DNA of 64,000 nt. Origin: CBDHFQ01 sp965262565 (GTDB lineage: Bacteria; Bacteroidota; Bacteroidia; J057). Positions 1 to 10,053 of the stretch are shown one piece after another. A program made the translations under genes and the position numbers. The notes below the pieces were generated by a model, which saw only the letters and a list, made by a program, of their open reading frames with translations, was not told the DNA's origin and did no database searches. The number at the start of each line of letters is the position of its first letter. Within the stretch, counting starts at the first letter, position 1. Location of the stretch: positions 124,001 to 188,000 of the forward strand of contig CBDHFQ010000004.1 in assembly GCA_965262565.1 (NCBI GenBank), in the 5' to 3' direction.

Positions 1-1144
1 GACCTTCCTGTAGCACCCGGATTTTGAACTCTACAAAGTCCAGTGCCTCACGTTTTGCATATTCCAGGAAAGCATTAGGTCCTACGGCTCTCACATAAGA
101 ATCTGGATCGTGTTTATCTGGCAGGATGAGGATCTTGGCGTGCATCCCATCTTTGAGAAGGAGATCTATTCCTCGCATGGCAGCTTTAATACCTGCTGCA
201 TCTCCATCATAAATCATGAGTACGTTCTGGGTAAATCTGCGTATGAGACGTACCTGTTCTGGGGTCAGAGCTGTTCCACTCGAGGCTACTACATGTTTGA
301 TTCCGTTTTGATGGAGAATGATGGTGTCCATGTATCCTTCTGTGAGGATACACACATCTTCATTTCTGATGAATTGCTTGGCGTGATGTAAACCGTAGAG
401 GACTTGGCTTTTATGGTAAATATCGGATTCGGAAGAATTGATGTATTTAGCGATCTTCTTTTCACTACTGAGAATTCTTCCACCGAAGCCTACTACTTTT
501 CCCATGGGATTGTGAATGGGAAACATCACTCTATCCCGAAATCGATCAATGAGCTTACCCGTTTTTTCTGATTTGCTGCATAATCCTAGTTCCAGCAGAT
601 ATTCGGGATTGTATTGTTGTTGTTCTGCAGCCTTTGCCAATGTATCCCAGCTATCAGGGGAATAGCCTAGCCGAAATGTTTCAATGGTCGATTCAAGTAG
701 GCCGCGTTCTTTAAAATAGGAAAGACCTATATTTTTTCCTTTTTCGGTTTTAAGGAGTTGTTCGTGAAAAAAATTGGCAGCAAATTCATTTACGATCATT
801 AAACTCTGCCTCTTATCCCTTTGATCTCGTTCGTCAGGGCTTTCATCTTCCTCTTCAAGGTCAATGTGATATTTCTGGGCTAGATGGCGAAGGGCTTCCA
901 CATAGGAAAAGCCTTCCATTTCCATGATAAAGCTGATCGCATTTCCCCCTTTTCCAGAACTAAAATCTTTATAGATATTTTTGACGGGATTAACAGCAAA
1001 GGAGGGAGTTTTTTCATTAGAAAAAGGGGAGAGTGCCCAGTAATTTGCTCCCTTTTTTTTTAAGGGTAAATAATCTGAGATGACTTCTACTATATCCGCT
1101 ACAGCATAAATTTGGTCTACTACATGAGAAGGAATCCTACCCAT
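1..1144 (-). CDS. dnaG: DNA primase DnaG, N-terminal part (runs off the window)
   Basis: Synthesises RNA primers on the lagging strand. The frame starts MGRIPSHVVDQ at 1144 and stays open to base 1, giving about 381 residues, so the helicase-binding C-terminus lies outside. The catalytic core is intact: the TOPRIM motif EGYMD is near residue 269 and DGDAAG near 312. The N-terminal zinc-ribbon fold is recognisable (SPFSNEKTPSF, YKDFSSGKGG), but the four usual metal ligands C-H-C-C read S39, S42, D60 and S63, so zinc should not bind. It lies 30 bp after the M42 peptidase gene on the same strand and may be co-transcribed with it. The identification is firm; the zinc loss is read directly from the codons. 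Confidence 0.95.
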   Translation of the reverse strand, partial: MGRIPSHVVDQIYAVADIVEVISDYLPLKKKGANYWALSPFSNEKTPSFAVNPVKNIYKDFSSGKGGNAISFIMEMEGFSYVEALRHLAQKYHIDLEEEDESPDERDQRDKRQSLMIVNEFAANFFHEQLLKTEKGKNIGLSYFKERGLLESTIETFRLGYSPDSWDTLAKAAEQQQYNPEYLLELGLCSKSEKTGKLIDRFRDRVMFPIHNPMGKVVGFGGRILSSEKKIAKYINSSESDIYHKSQVLYGLHHAKQFIRNEDVCILTEGYMDTIILHQNGIKHVVASSGTALTPEQVRLIRRFTQNVLMIYDGDAAGIKAAMRGIDLLLKDGMHAKILILPDKHDPDSYVRAVGPNAFLEYAKREALDFVEFKIRVLQEG

Positions 1145-1174
1145 AATCTGAAAACAAAAAAAGATGATGAAAGC

Positions 1175-2218
1175 CTAATATGGCCATTTAATATCAAAAT
1201 TGTCCAACTCTTCCACACAGTGCTTGAGTAACTGAATACTACCAAGAATATCTTCTTTATGACACATTTCCACTACGGAATGAATGTGCCGTGTAGGGAT
1301 GGAGATACATCCTACAATAGCTCCATTCCCAGATCTTTGCATTGCTCCAGTATCTGTTCCTCCATTCGTTAATATTTCTTTTTGGTAAGTGATATTATAT
1401 TTAGTAGCTATGGATTCCATAAACTTTATCATCCTGAGATCACTCATGACAGAGGCATCCATGATTTTGATAGCAGTTCCTTTTCCCAGAGCAGTAATAC
1501 TCTCGTGACCATTTATTCCTGGAAGATCGTTGGCAATGGTCGTATCAAGACCAAAAGCAAAATCAGGATCTATTTGGCGTGTGGCTGTTGTGGCCCCTCT
1601 AAGTCCAATCTCCTCTTGAACCGTAAAAACGGCATAAAAATCGTAGGCTGGATTGGTTAATTGACGTAGCGTTTCAATTAATATAAAGACAGAAACTCTA
1701 TTGTCGAGGGACTTTGTGGATACACATTCTCCAATTTCAATGAGATCTCTTTCCCTGGTGACGACATCCCCTACGGAAAGTATTTCTGTTACTTTTTCGT
1801 ATGACATGCCGAAATCGATGAAATAATCTTTTACTTTAGGAAGTTTTTTCCTGTCTTCGGGAGACATGATATGGATAGGTTTACTACCAATCACGCCTAT
1901 TAGATCTTCCTTACCATGAGCGATGACACGTTGAGCGGTAAGTGTTTTAGGGTCAAAGCCCCCTAAGGTGTGAAATCGCGCAAACCCATTTTTTTCAATA
2001 TAAGTAATGATAAAGGCAATTTCGTCCATATGGGCAGCAGCCATTATTTTACGGTCTCCATTGCCTTTTTTTAATGCAATAAGGTTTCCCATGTAATCGA
2101 TGCGAAGATCATCCACCAAAGGACGTACTTCTTTGACGATCAATTGCCTGATCCTTTCTTCATATCCTGGAGCGCCTGCCGTAACACATAACGCTCTCAA
2201 TAATTCTAAATTCTCCAT
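1175..2218 (-). CDS. M42 family metallo-aminopeptidase
   Basis: A 347-residue cytosolic di-metal aminopeptidase of the M42 (glutamyl aminopeptidase/endoglucanase-like) family, which degrades peptides. Family motifs in order: AAHMDEIAF (metal His-Asp), SLDNRVS (bridging Asp), VQEEIGLRGA (catalytic Glu pair), GLDTT (metal Asp), and RHIHSVVEM near the end (metal His). An upstream ATG at 2275 in frame would add 19 residues and overlap glyS. I prefer ATG 2218 because it is preceded by an AGGA-type ribosome site and begins with the usual MENLELLRALC helix. It follows glyS by 47 bp and precedes dnaG. The substrate is unknown. Confidence 0.88.
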   Translation of the reverse strand: MENLELLRALCVTAGAPGYEERIRQLIVKEVRPLVDDLRIDYMGNLIALKKGNGDRKIMAAAHMDEIAFIITYIEKNGFARFHTLGGFDPKTLTAQRVIAHGKEDLIGVIGSKPIHIMSPEDRKKLPKVKDYFIDFGMSYEKVTEILSVGDVVTRERDLIEIGECVSTKSLDNRVSVFILIETLRQLTNPAYDFYAVFTVQEEIGLRGATTATRQIDPDFAFGLDTTIANDLPGINGHESITALGKGTAIKIMDASVMSDLRMIKFMESIATKYNITYQKEILTNGGTDTGAMQRSGNGAIVGCISIPTRHIHSVVEMCHKEDILGSIQLLKHCVEELDNFDIKWPY

Positions 2219-2265
2219 GATGATCTTCCTAAAGGGATTTGGGTTAATAATGGTCTGGCCATCCG

Positions 2266-3813
2266 CTACGCCCATTCAAGGACATTCCTCCAATTTAATT
2301 TATCTCTAATATAATCACCTACAGAAGTAATAGGTATTCGCTCTTGTATCATGCTGTCCCTATCTCGAATAGTGACCTTCTCATCATCTTTCGTTTCATA
2401 ATCCACTGTTACGCAAAACGGGGTTCCAATCGCATCATGCCTTCTATATCTTCTTCCAACGGCATCCTTTTCATCATAATTTACTTGATAATCGTATTTT
2501 AGGTCGGCGATAATTTTTCTCGCTATATCAGGAAGTCCATCTTTCTTTACCAATGGGAATACGGCCACTTTATATGGGGCAAGTAATGGATGTAACTTTA
2601 GCACCTTTCTGGTTTCCATGGTTCCTTTAGCACTTGGAACTTCTTCTTCCTCATAGGAATTACTCATATGAGCAAGAAACGTTCTATCCAGGCCAACTGA
2701 AGTTTCCAACACATAAGGTACATAAGAAGATTCAGTTTCAGGATCAAAATACTGCAACTTCTTTCCAGAATATTCCTGATGATTACTCAAATCAAAATCC
2801 GTTCTACTGTGTATCCCTTCCAGTTCTTTTGTCCCAAAAGGAAATGTGAATTGTATATCCTCCGCAGCATCTGCATAATGTGCTAATTTTTCATGTTCGT
2901 GTAAGTGTAGACGATCGGAACGAAGCCCTAGGGATTGATGCCATTTCATCCTTTCACTTTTCCAGTATTCGAACCACTCGTGTTGCGTACCTGGTTTGAT
3001 AAAGAATTGCATTTCCATCTGCTCAAATTCCCGCATTCTAAAAATAAATTGCCTTGCTACAATTTCGTTCCTGAACGCTTTACCTATTTGAGCGATACCG
3101 AAGGGGAGCTTCATCCGAGAGGATTTCTGAACGTTGAGATAGTTGACGAAAATTCCCTGAGCAGTTTCTGGACGCATGTAAAGATCTACACTCGTATCTG
3201 TAGTAGCTCCCAACTGGGTCTTGAACATAAGGTTGAACTGTCGGACATCCGACCAATTCTTAGACCCAGATTCAGGGCAGGCAATTCCCTGATCGATAAT
3301 TATTTGTTTTAATTGGTCTAAATCATCAGCTCCAAGGGCCGTAGCTAATTTTTGTTGGAGGTCAATTGCTTTTTGTGCATTGCGATTATTGTGCAAATAT
3401 TTCTTATAAGGTTCAGAATATTCTTCCCAACCTTCTTTTTTCGCCTTTTTATTTGTGTCTTTTTGAGATTTTTGAAGATATTTTTCTATTTGATCCTCAA
3501 TTAAAACATCAGCCCGGTATCTTTTTTTGGAATCTTTATTGTCAATGAGCGGATCGCTGAAGGCATCTACGTGGCCTGAAGCTTTCCATACGGTGGGATG
3601 CATAAGGATTGCTGAATCTAATCCTACAATGTTTTCGTTCATTTGAACCATTGCTTTCCACCAAGCAGACTTTATATTATTCTTTAATTCGACCCCTAAT
3701 TGGCCATAATCATATACAGCCCCCAATCCATCATATATTTCACTAGATGGAAAAATAAAACCGTATTCTTTTGCGTGAGAGATTATTTTTGGGAAATTGT
3801 CACTATAGTCCAT
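2266..3813 (-). CDS. glyS: Glycyl-tRNA synthetase, single-chain dimeric type
   Basis: Charges tRNA-Gly with glycine. At 515 residues it is the eukaryote/Thermus-like alpha2 type, not the two-subunit GlyQ/GlyS type. The N-terminal signature GLGAVYDYGQLGVELKNNIK, class II motif 2 (FRNEIVARQFIFRMREFEQ) and motif 3 (ETSVGLDRTF) are present. A C-terminal anticodon-binding domain (VAVFPLVKKDGLPDIA through RYRRHDAIGTPFCVTVDYE) follows. A charged lysine-rich insertion (around residues 115-160) precedes the ESGSKNW segment, as is common in this family. It lies downstream of porU by 90 bp; a TAATTTTG element just upstream suggests its own promoter. Confidence 0.95.
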   Translation of the reverse strand: MDYSDNFPKIISHAKEYGFIFPSSEIYDGLGAVYDYGQLGVELKNNIKSAWWKAMVQMNENIVGLDSAILMHPTVWKASGHVDAFSDPLIDNKDSKKRYRADVLIEDQIEKYLQKSQKDTNKKAKKEGWEEYSEPYKKYLHNNRNAQKAIDLQQKLATALGADDLDQLKQIIIDQGIACPESGSKNWSDVRQFNLMFKTQLGATTDTSVDLYMRPETAQGIFVNYLNVQKSSRMKLPFGIAQIGKAFRNEIVARQFIFRMREFEQMEMQFFIKPGTQHEWFEYWKSERMKWHQSLGLRSDRLHLHEHEKLAHYADAAEDIQFTFPFGTKELEGIHSRTDFDLSNHQEYSGKKLQYFDPETESSYVPYVLETSVGLDRTFLAHMSNSYEEEEVPSAKGTMETRKVLKLHPLLAPYKVAVFPLVKKDGLPDIARKIIADLKYDYQVNYDEKDAVGRRYRRHDAIGTPFCVTVDYETKDDEKVTIRDRDSMIQERIPITSVGDYIRDKLNWRNVLEWA

Positions 3814-3836
3814 TCTGCATCATTAATTTGATAGTG

Positions 3837-3844
3837 CAAAATTA
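3837..3844 (-). promoter_or_regulatory. Candidate -7 promoter element of glyS
   Basis: On the minus strand this reads TAATTTTG, matching the Bacteroidota sigma-A -7 consensus TAnnTTTG. It lies 23 bp before the glyS start, giving a very short leader. No TTG sits at the expected 19-21 bp upstream, so this is only a half-match. Confidence 0.3.
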
Positions 3845-3903
3845 ATGAAAACCTTCACCTATGGAAGTTTAGGACCAAAAAAGAATTCCTTTGATAAGTA
3901 GTT

Positions 3904-6900
3904 TTACCTTAAAATATAAAGTTTGCCCCATCCATTCTTAAAAAATTGATCAATGGGTTCTTCTCGATGCAGCAACTCCTCATTAGGCATTTTGATTACT
4001 ACTCTGTACAGGTAGACCCCATTATCTAATCTATCACCAAATTCATCCGTCCCATCCCAGGAAAAATCCGTAATATGCCTCCCCAGCTTTGCGTCGCCTA
4101 ATTCAACTAAATCAATTACTCTTACTTGCCTTCCCGATACGGTATAAATCTGAATTTGAAATACTTCTGGCAGTTCATTACCAGTTAAGGTATAAACAAA
4201 ACGCGTGGAGGTCGAAAATGGATTGGGATAATTGAGTACATGAGTGATAGCAGTTTCGTTAACTACCTCAAAGTTAATCTCGTAAAAACTCTCATTTTCA
4301 CCAGACAAATTTCCTTTTTGATCTTTTGCCTGAATCCTTAAGGCGTAATCTCCATCTGGCAATCCTGCTCCTTGTCCAGGATAAAAATACATTCTGGCTT
4401 TATTATCGGGTAAAGTAGCGGGTTGCCATTCTATTCTTGGATCAGAGAAAAATATTCTTTCAAAGGGATTTACGATGTTTCCCTGTCGAAGATAAATTTC
4501 AACTGAGTTTGAATCTGTGATAGGGATATAAGGATTCTCATCATTTACCTGAATGAGAATTTCGGGATCACTAGATACAATATCTCCGTTAATAATATAT
4601 TTTCCATCAAAAGTAACGTCTAGAACGGGATTTGATTGATCAACTTCTACATAAAAAGGTTGAATGTAGGTATTATTGAACAAGTATTGCTCTGGTTGAT
4701 CTAAATTCGGATTAATCTCTACGATCAAATTAACATTTCCTTCCAGTTTGTTCTCCAAGGTAGGATAGGAAAAAGAAATATCTGTAGAACTGTTGGCTAG
4801 CAGGGGAGCAACCCTAATACTATCTAAAACAACGGTAGTTCTATCTTGTCTTTCCAGTGAAAATTTGACTAGTAGACTATCCATATTTGATGGAGTAATA
4901 TTATTTGCCTTCAAGCTGATGGAGCCTGTCTGCCCTTCAAAAAGCGTATCTGACTGAAAGGAGAAATCTGAAATGGGATCTACAACCGCATCTGGAACAG
5001 GTTCGTAAAAAACCTGCCATTTTCTGAGTTGAGGAGGAGTTCTATTGATAGAATCTTGTATACTTAGACGAAAATTAAGGTAGGGATAATTGGAAGCATC
5101 AAGACTTGATAAGTCTGTTTGTTTAGTATTATCATTTACCACTAAATATAAACTATCAATGTCTTCTTTATTAGTTACTGATATCTCCAGAGATAAATTT
5201 TCATCAGCTATTCTATCAATACTTCTCCAGTCCCACACAATTTTATCCCAACTTTTAGCGGGACCTATTTTCCCAGAGAATATTTCTCCTTCAGTCATAG
5301 GAATAGAGAATTCCTTTCTTAGAATATAATTGTTCCCGGAGTTAGGTGTTAGTATTTCTTCTGCGGAATTGGGAAAACCCTTTCTACCTAATACTACAAA
5401 TCCGTCTCCATCATTTAAGTAGCGAATATCATCAGAAATGCCTACTAACTTCAATGATTCAAATATATCTTCGCTCCAACTTGGAATTTCAGGATTAACA
5501 TTTGAGGCAATCATAATGTAATCACCGTCCTTCATATTTAATATGGCATTTCTAATTATATAAAAATCATCTACAGATACGTATCGAGCTACCAGATTAT
5601 TTTCTGGAGAATACTGAGAAACATCCTCTTCAATGATAGCATAAGCCAGGCCATTACGAGTAAATCCCGCTACCTGAAAGTCAAATACATTGGAACCTGA
5701 ATTACTGGTAAGAGTAAAACTTCCTCCAAGTCTTGATCTAAATTCAAACTCTCTGATTATTGGTCGGAAAGTCCAGCGTCTTTGTAATGCATCTGCCTCA
5801 AGATTGGTTAGTGTATTCTCCTCGAATTGAGAAAAGTTTGATTGAGACCAACCTGTTTTATCTTTAATGTAAGTGAATGAAGAATTACTCCAAATACTCG
5901 GTGTTACGTCACTCAACCTTACTCTCCAGAAATAAACTACGCTATCTTGTAAAGTAAATGGTACATCCCAGGAAATATAGTTAGCTGAACCTCGAATAGC
6001 CCCCGAAGATATTCTTGAAGGAGAAGAAAAATCTGCTGTAGTATCAATTTCAAAAACATATCCGATATCATCCTCCTGGGAGACAAAAAATGAGGAAGCA
6101 TCCAGATGAACCGTATTATCACTGATTATGGCGAAAGGAGTAGGGAATAGGGTAGCTGGCTTATTTCCTGGTACCGTCTGATTTAGCACTATTCTATTAT
6201 TCCTTTCATCAATTTCAGTTATCGCTTCATCAGCGTCCACAAATATTTCGAATATATTTTGACCAGTGGCTTCATTTCCAAAAGGATTGACTAAGACTGT
6301 CGAAAAAGTATCAATAAATGTGGTAGAAGGAACCTTAAATGAAGGATGCTCGAATATTCTTCCATTAGGAAAACGCTGTTGGATAGAGATGCTGAAGGAG
6401 TCCTTTACTGCTCTGCCTATATTATTGACTATAATATTGATGCTAAATGAATCGTCTTGTGCAGTGAAGTTGTCAGGAGTAAAAAAGATATTTGACGAAA
6501 CTAATTCATAATCAGGCAAATCGACATTATAAAGGGAAATAGAAGGATCTCCTTGTAAATTTAATTGTCTCGCGTGATTCCTGTTGACCAGATTATTAAG
6601 TGAATCCATGTATTTGACTATAGTACGCCTTACAGTTTCACCTATAGGTAATCCTATTCCTTCGTCGTATTGAACTTCGTAAAATATTCTTGCATAATTT
6701 CTCAATGGGGGTAAATAACCTGCACTTGAATTTCCTAAATAACCTATACTTCCTCTATTTTCAGCTAAAACCCATCTTTCTCCAAAGCTGCTGGAGACAG
6801 TAAAATCACCTCCGTAGCAACCCATCGCAATCATAAACGGAAATCTACCTAAGTTTTGATATTCATTTGCTTCCCTGATTGAAATGTCCAGAATATTTGA

Positions 6901-8805
6901 AGTAGAATGACCAAAAAAATGAATAACCGAAACCCCACTAGAAATTTCTTCATGATAGGCTGCGTTGGTAGGATCAATGATAGAAGCAGTTCGCTTTTGA
7001 AAATAAATTCCATTACCACCGTATGGATTATCTTCGAATACATTAAGCAAACTGAGAAACGTATTACTGATACTATTCTGCTCACCGATATTTCCTCCAC
7101 CTCCAAGGAATACTCCCTGTTTCATCCATCTATCCCATGTGCTGTGTTCATATTTATTAACTTTATCAAGGTATATAAAACCCTCTTGATCATTATTAAT
7201 ATTTACTCTGCCTATTGCAGCTTCTGGGTTTAAATTTGAAGAGTTTTGATCGAAATGGCTGATAAATTCATGATCGGTAGCAGGATAGCCGAAGGTCGGA
7301 ACTTTCAATAAAGGCTCATTTCGAGTCAAAAAGGCTCCTTTCCCCCAAAGAAGAAAATACTTAGGCTTAATTTGCCAATTATCCAACGCATCTTTACAAA
7401 ATCTTTTAATAGCCCAAGAGGTTATAGAACCATATCCATATTCATCAAAAATTTCGTCCGTATAAACTATTTTAGCTGTGAGGGGATTAACTGTCGCGGT
7501 ATCTCTATATTGAGCATAGGCCTCCGCTGAATTTTTAAGAGATCTGTTAGTAATAATAACAAACTCTGCTCCCTGATTAGGATCAAATAATCTATTAAGT
7601 GAGTGAGGGACAATCCTGGGGGTCTTAAAACCTTTCTCAGTAACTACGAACAGATCTCTTTTATTAGAAAAGGCTGGAACGATCACTCTTGCTTCTTCCC
7701 CATTGTTTAAAATGATTCCTTTTGCTCTAATAGGGTTATTTAGATCAAACACATAAATACTATCCGAACCATTTAGGTTGGTAAATCTAAAATAGGCAGG
7801 TAGATCTTTTTCAAAACCAGTAATTCTCATCACAGAATCCCCTTCAAAATCGGGTAATCTATCATATGTAACAGATGTCCAGCAGAGATTATTGTTATCC
7901 GTATCTTCTTTGAGGGCATAAAATTTTAAGTCTGTAATATTGGATAATTCCGTGGGATATTCTCTGGTATATGTCTTAATGAAAACTCTGTTTGATGCTA
8001 GTAGGGTATCTAATACTGGCGTATCTTCATTACCATTCATTTCAACCCTCAAAATGTGCTGAGTATCGGACCTGTTGAAAATCCTTGCTTTGACAATGGG
8101 ATTTTTGCCTGGTAAGTTTGCAGCACCTGGAGTAGGTACTTCGACGATCACCGGCCTTCCTAATTGAATGGCAATACCGTTGTATCCCTCTCCAGTTACA
8201 TAATCACTATTTAAGGTGAAAAAACTATTAAAAGATCCTGCACCTCCTCTAATGTATTGTGTATGTCTATCTCCTGGTCTGTATTCTATTAAGGAAGTAT
8301 ATGAAAAGGATGGTTCCGGCTCATAATTGTCATAGAGCACATCAAAAAACGCTATCATTCGCTTACCTGGATTATTCGACCAGGTGAGGAAGTAAGCGGA
8401 TACATCACTAAAAAGACTCAAATTTTTATTGGGCTGTAAATCGGGCTTATGTAATCCGGTAATTGGATCTCTATACATAATTGAATCTACCCTCCCATCA
8501 TTTCTAAATCCTATAAATTCAAGCGCCTCAAATTGACCCGATGCACTCGTACGCAAAAAAATCGGGATTTCTCTGTTTCTATAAATAATTTTTAAAGTAG
8601 ATGGATTAACTCCAGACAAATCATACCCCGCACTTAATAATTCCTCAGTGGTAATCCGGTAAACTCCATCCTCTTCTACCTCGAGTTTTATAAATGTCTG
8701 GTTAGCACCATCTCTATACCAGCTGTTACCATAGTCGAAGCTTTGGGTAAATCCTACGTTCAAAAATGCAATGAGAAAAATATATGAAATTATAAGTTTC
8801 TTCAT
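3904..8805 (-). CDS. porU: Type IX secretion system sortase PorU
   Basis: Cell-surface gingipain-like (C25 family) transpeptidase that removes the C-terminal sorting domain of type IX cargo and attaches the cargo to the outer membrane. It has 1633 residues, with a signal peptide (MKKLIISYIFLIAFLNVGFTQ), N-terminal beta domains, and a C25-like catalytic region with H633 in HFFGHSTSN and C663 in MAMGCYGGDF. CARDB/Ig-like domains follow (VNNIGRAVKD and EIDERNNRIVL). The C-terminus is FlgD/sorting-domain-like (YPNPFSTSTRF, DGTDEFGDRLDNGVYLYRV). PorU itself keeps its C-terminal domain in known systems. It follows porV by 83 bp, so the two very probably share a transcript. Confidence 0.95.
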   Translation of the reverse strand: MKKLIISYIFLIAFLNVGFTQSFDYGNSWYRDGANQTFIKLEVEEDGVYRITTEELLSAGYDLSGVNPSTLKIIYRNREIPIFLRTSASGQFEALEFIGFRNDGRVDSIMYRDPITGLHKPDLQPNKNLSLFSDVSAYFLTWSNNPGKRMIAFFDVLYDNYEPEPSFSYTSLIEYRPGDRHTQYIRGGAGSFNSFFTLNSDYVTGEGYNGIAIQLGRPVIVEVPTPGAANLPGKNPIVKARIFNRSDTQHILRVEMNGNEDTPVLDTLLASNRVFIKTYTREYPTELSNITDLKFYALKEDTDNNNLCWTSVTYDRLPDFEGDSVMRITGFEKDLPAYFRFTNLNGSDSIYVFDLNNPIRAKGIILNNGEEARVIVPAFSNKRDLFVVTEKGFKTPRIVPHSLNRLFDPNQGAEFVIITNRSLKNSAEAYAQYRDTATVNPLTAKIVYTDEIFDEYGYGSITSWAIKRFCKDALDNWQIKPKYFLLWGKGAFLTRNEPLLKVPTFGYPATDHEFISHFDQNSSNLNPEAAIGRVNINNDQEGFIYLDKVNKYEHSTWDRWMKQGVFLGGGGNIGEQNSISNTFLSLLNVFEDNPYGGNGIYFQKRTASIIDPTNAAYHEEISSGVSVIHFFGHSTSNILDISIREANEYQNLGRFPFMIAMGCYGGDFTVSSSFGERWVLAENRGSIGYLGNSSAGYLPPLRNYARIFYEVQYDEGIGLPIGETVRRTIVKYMDSLNNLVNRNHARQLNLQGDPSISLYNVDLPDYELVSSNIFFTPDNFTAQDDSFSINIIVNNIGRAVKDSFSISIQQRFPNGRIFEHPSFKVPSTTFIDTFSTVLVNPFGNEATGQNIFEIFVDADEAITEIDERNNRIVLNQTVPGNKPATLFPTPFAIISDNTVHLDASSFFVSQEDDIGYVFEIDTTADFSSPSRISSGAIRGSANYISWDVPFTLQDSVVYFWRVRLSDVTPSIWSNSSFTYIKDKTGWSQSNFSQFEENTLTNLEADALQRRWTFRPIIREFEFRSRLGGSFTLTSNSGSNVFDFQVAGFTRNGLAYAIIEEDVSQYSPENNLVARYVSVDDFYIIRNAILNMKDGDYIMIASNVNPEIPSWSEDIFESLKLVGISDDIRYLNDGDGFVVLGRKGFPNSAEEILTPNSGNNYILRKEFSIPMTEGEIFSGKIGPAKSWDKIVWDWRSIDRIADENLSLEISVTNKEDIDSLYLVVNDNTKQTDLSSLDASNYPYLNFRLSIQDSINRTPPQLRKWQVFYEPVPDAVVDPISDFSFQSDTLFEGQTGSISLKANNITPSNMDSLLVKFSLERQDRTTVVLDSIRVAPLLANSSTDISFSYPTLENKLEGNVNLIVEINPNLDQPEQYLFNNTYIQPFYVEVDQSNPVLDVTFDGKYIINGDIVSSDPEILIQVNDENPYIPITDSNSVEIYLRQGNIVNPFERIFFSDPRIEWQPATLPDNKARMYFYPGQGAGLPDGDYALRIQAKDQKGNLSGENESFYEINFEVVNETAITHVLNYPNPFSTSTRFVYTLTGNELPEVFQIQIYTVSGRQVRVIDLVELGDAKLGRHITDFSWDGTDEFGDRLDNGVYLYRVVIKMPNEELLHREEPIDQFFKNGWGKLYILR

Positions 8806-8888
8806 GTTATATCAAATAAGGATTAATTTCCTGTATTTTATAATACTTATTTTTAAATATTATACAACAATAACCATTCACTTGTGTT

Positions 8889-9989
8889 TTATTTTATATG
8901 TATTTTAAGCGAAACTACATGTGAATGAAGATTTTGTGAAAGGTCGCCTATATTAGCTAATGCGTAGTCTAATTGGAGATTCTTCAAAACGACTCCAACC
9001 CCTGCTGTTGGGAATAACCCCACCTCCTCTACGCCATCAGTATTTTTTTCATTTTGTAAATTGTAGACACCTCCTCTGAGGAACACGATGGGCTTCTTTT
9101 GATCATTTAAATAGGCCAACTCAAATCCTGCATGCGGGTCAATACTTAACGTTTCTGATGAAATGAGAGATGTGGCCCTTCTTCCGTCCAGAAAAATATC
9201 CCCATCTACCGCTGTAAGTAAATTTAATCTATGAGTGATGTGGAAGGTATATGCTAATCCTAACCGAATAGACATTGGTACTCTTAATACAGAATTTTGT
9301 GGTATTTCATTTCCCGTATTAATGAAAGCATCTTCGAAAGTTTCTGTGTTAAAGGTCCAGGCATTGAATGTGTTAGTCGCATCCCTCAGGGACAGACCTA
9401 CCTGCAATCCTTTGCGTTGATATTTGGCACCAATGTCTAGTCCGAATCCCCAGGCATTTCCAAATCTTCCTGCTCCCCTGTAAATCACCTTTAAATTTCC
9501 TCCTACGCTCAGTCCTTCCAAAAACTTAGGACTCCAAGCGTATGATATGAGCGTAGCGAGATCTGAGGCAGAAAAACTGCTTACAGAATTGTAGTCGAAA
9601 GATCCATCTTCTCTGATTAAACTGAGGGTGTTAGGAATATCATCTATTCCCAATCGAATAAGGGTGAGGCCCAGCCGTTTACTCCCCACCGAATCAAGGG
9701 GAATGGATAGGCCTATGTGATTATAATTGGCAATGTTCGCAAAATATGCTGCATGCATGAGGGATACCTCCGCATGTTGATCTGAGCCTCTGTGAATAAG
9801 ACCGGCTGGATTCCAATATCCGGCATTGACATCATTAACTACAGCGACATGCGCATTACCCATACCAAAAGCTCTTGCTCCGACACCTATATTGAGAAAG
9901 TCATTTCCATATTTAACTTGTTCAGTTTGCCCAATTGTTAATTGTGCTAACAATAAACATATACTGAATAAAATTATGAATTGCTTCAT
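8889..9989 (-). CDS. porV: Type IX secretion outer-membrane protein PorV (LptO)
   Basis: A 366-residue FadL-like outer-membrane beta-barrel. In the type IX system PorV shuttles cargo from the SprA translocon to PorU at the cell surface. It has a signal peptide (MKQFIILFSICLLLAQLTIGQ), then the family N-terminus GARAFGMGNAHVAVVNDVNA followed by YWNPAGL, and alternating barrel strands ending in SHVVSLKIHIK. It sits directly upstream of porU on the same strand, which supports PorV rather than the related PorQ. In Porphyromonas the order is porU then porV; here porV is first. Confidence 0.92.
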   Translation of the reverse strand: MKQFIILFSICLLLAQLTIGQTEQVKYGNDFLNIGVGARAFGMGNAHVAVVNDVNAGYWNPAGLIHRGSDQHAEVSLMHAAYFANIANYNHIGLSIPLDSVGSKRLGLTLIRLGIDDIPNTLSLIREDGSFDYNSVSSFSASDLATLISYAWSPKFLEGLSVGGNLKVIYRGAGRFGNAWGFGLDIGAKYQRKGLQVGLSLRDATNTFNAWTFNTETFEDAFINTGNEIPQNSVLRVPMSIRLGLAYTFHITHRLNLLTAVDGDIFLDGRRATSLISSETLSIDPHAGFELAYLNDQKKPIVFLRGGVYNLQNEKNTDGVEEVGLFPTAGVGVVLKNLQLDYALANIGDLSQNLHSHVVSLKIHIK

Positions 9990-10032
9990 TCATTTATCAT
10001 CTAAAATAAAGTGGGAAATTATTCATAGCTAG

Positions 10033-10053
10033 GGTTTAATCAAAAATTAAACC
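10033..10053. repeat. Perfect inverted repeat upstream of porV
   Basis: Arms GGTTTAAT and ATTAAACC (8 bp each) flank a 5-base loop CAAAA. It lies about 45 bp before the porV start, in the roughly 300 bp between porV and the next minus-strand gene. It could be an operator or a weak terminator for the gene at 10288-10977, but no T-run follows on the minus strand. I see no other structure in this gap. Confidence 0.4.

Noticed and set aside
2219..2275. Nineteen extra N-terminal residues of the M42 peptidase from an upstream ATG
   Set aside because: They would overlap glyS, do not resemble the family, and a ribosome site sits just before the ATG at 2218.
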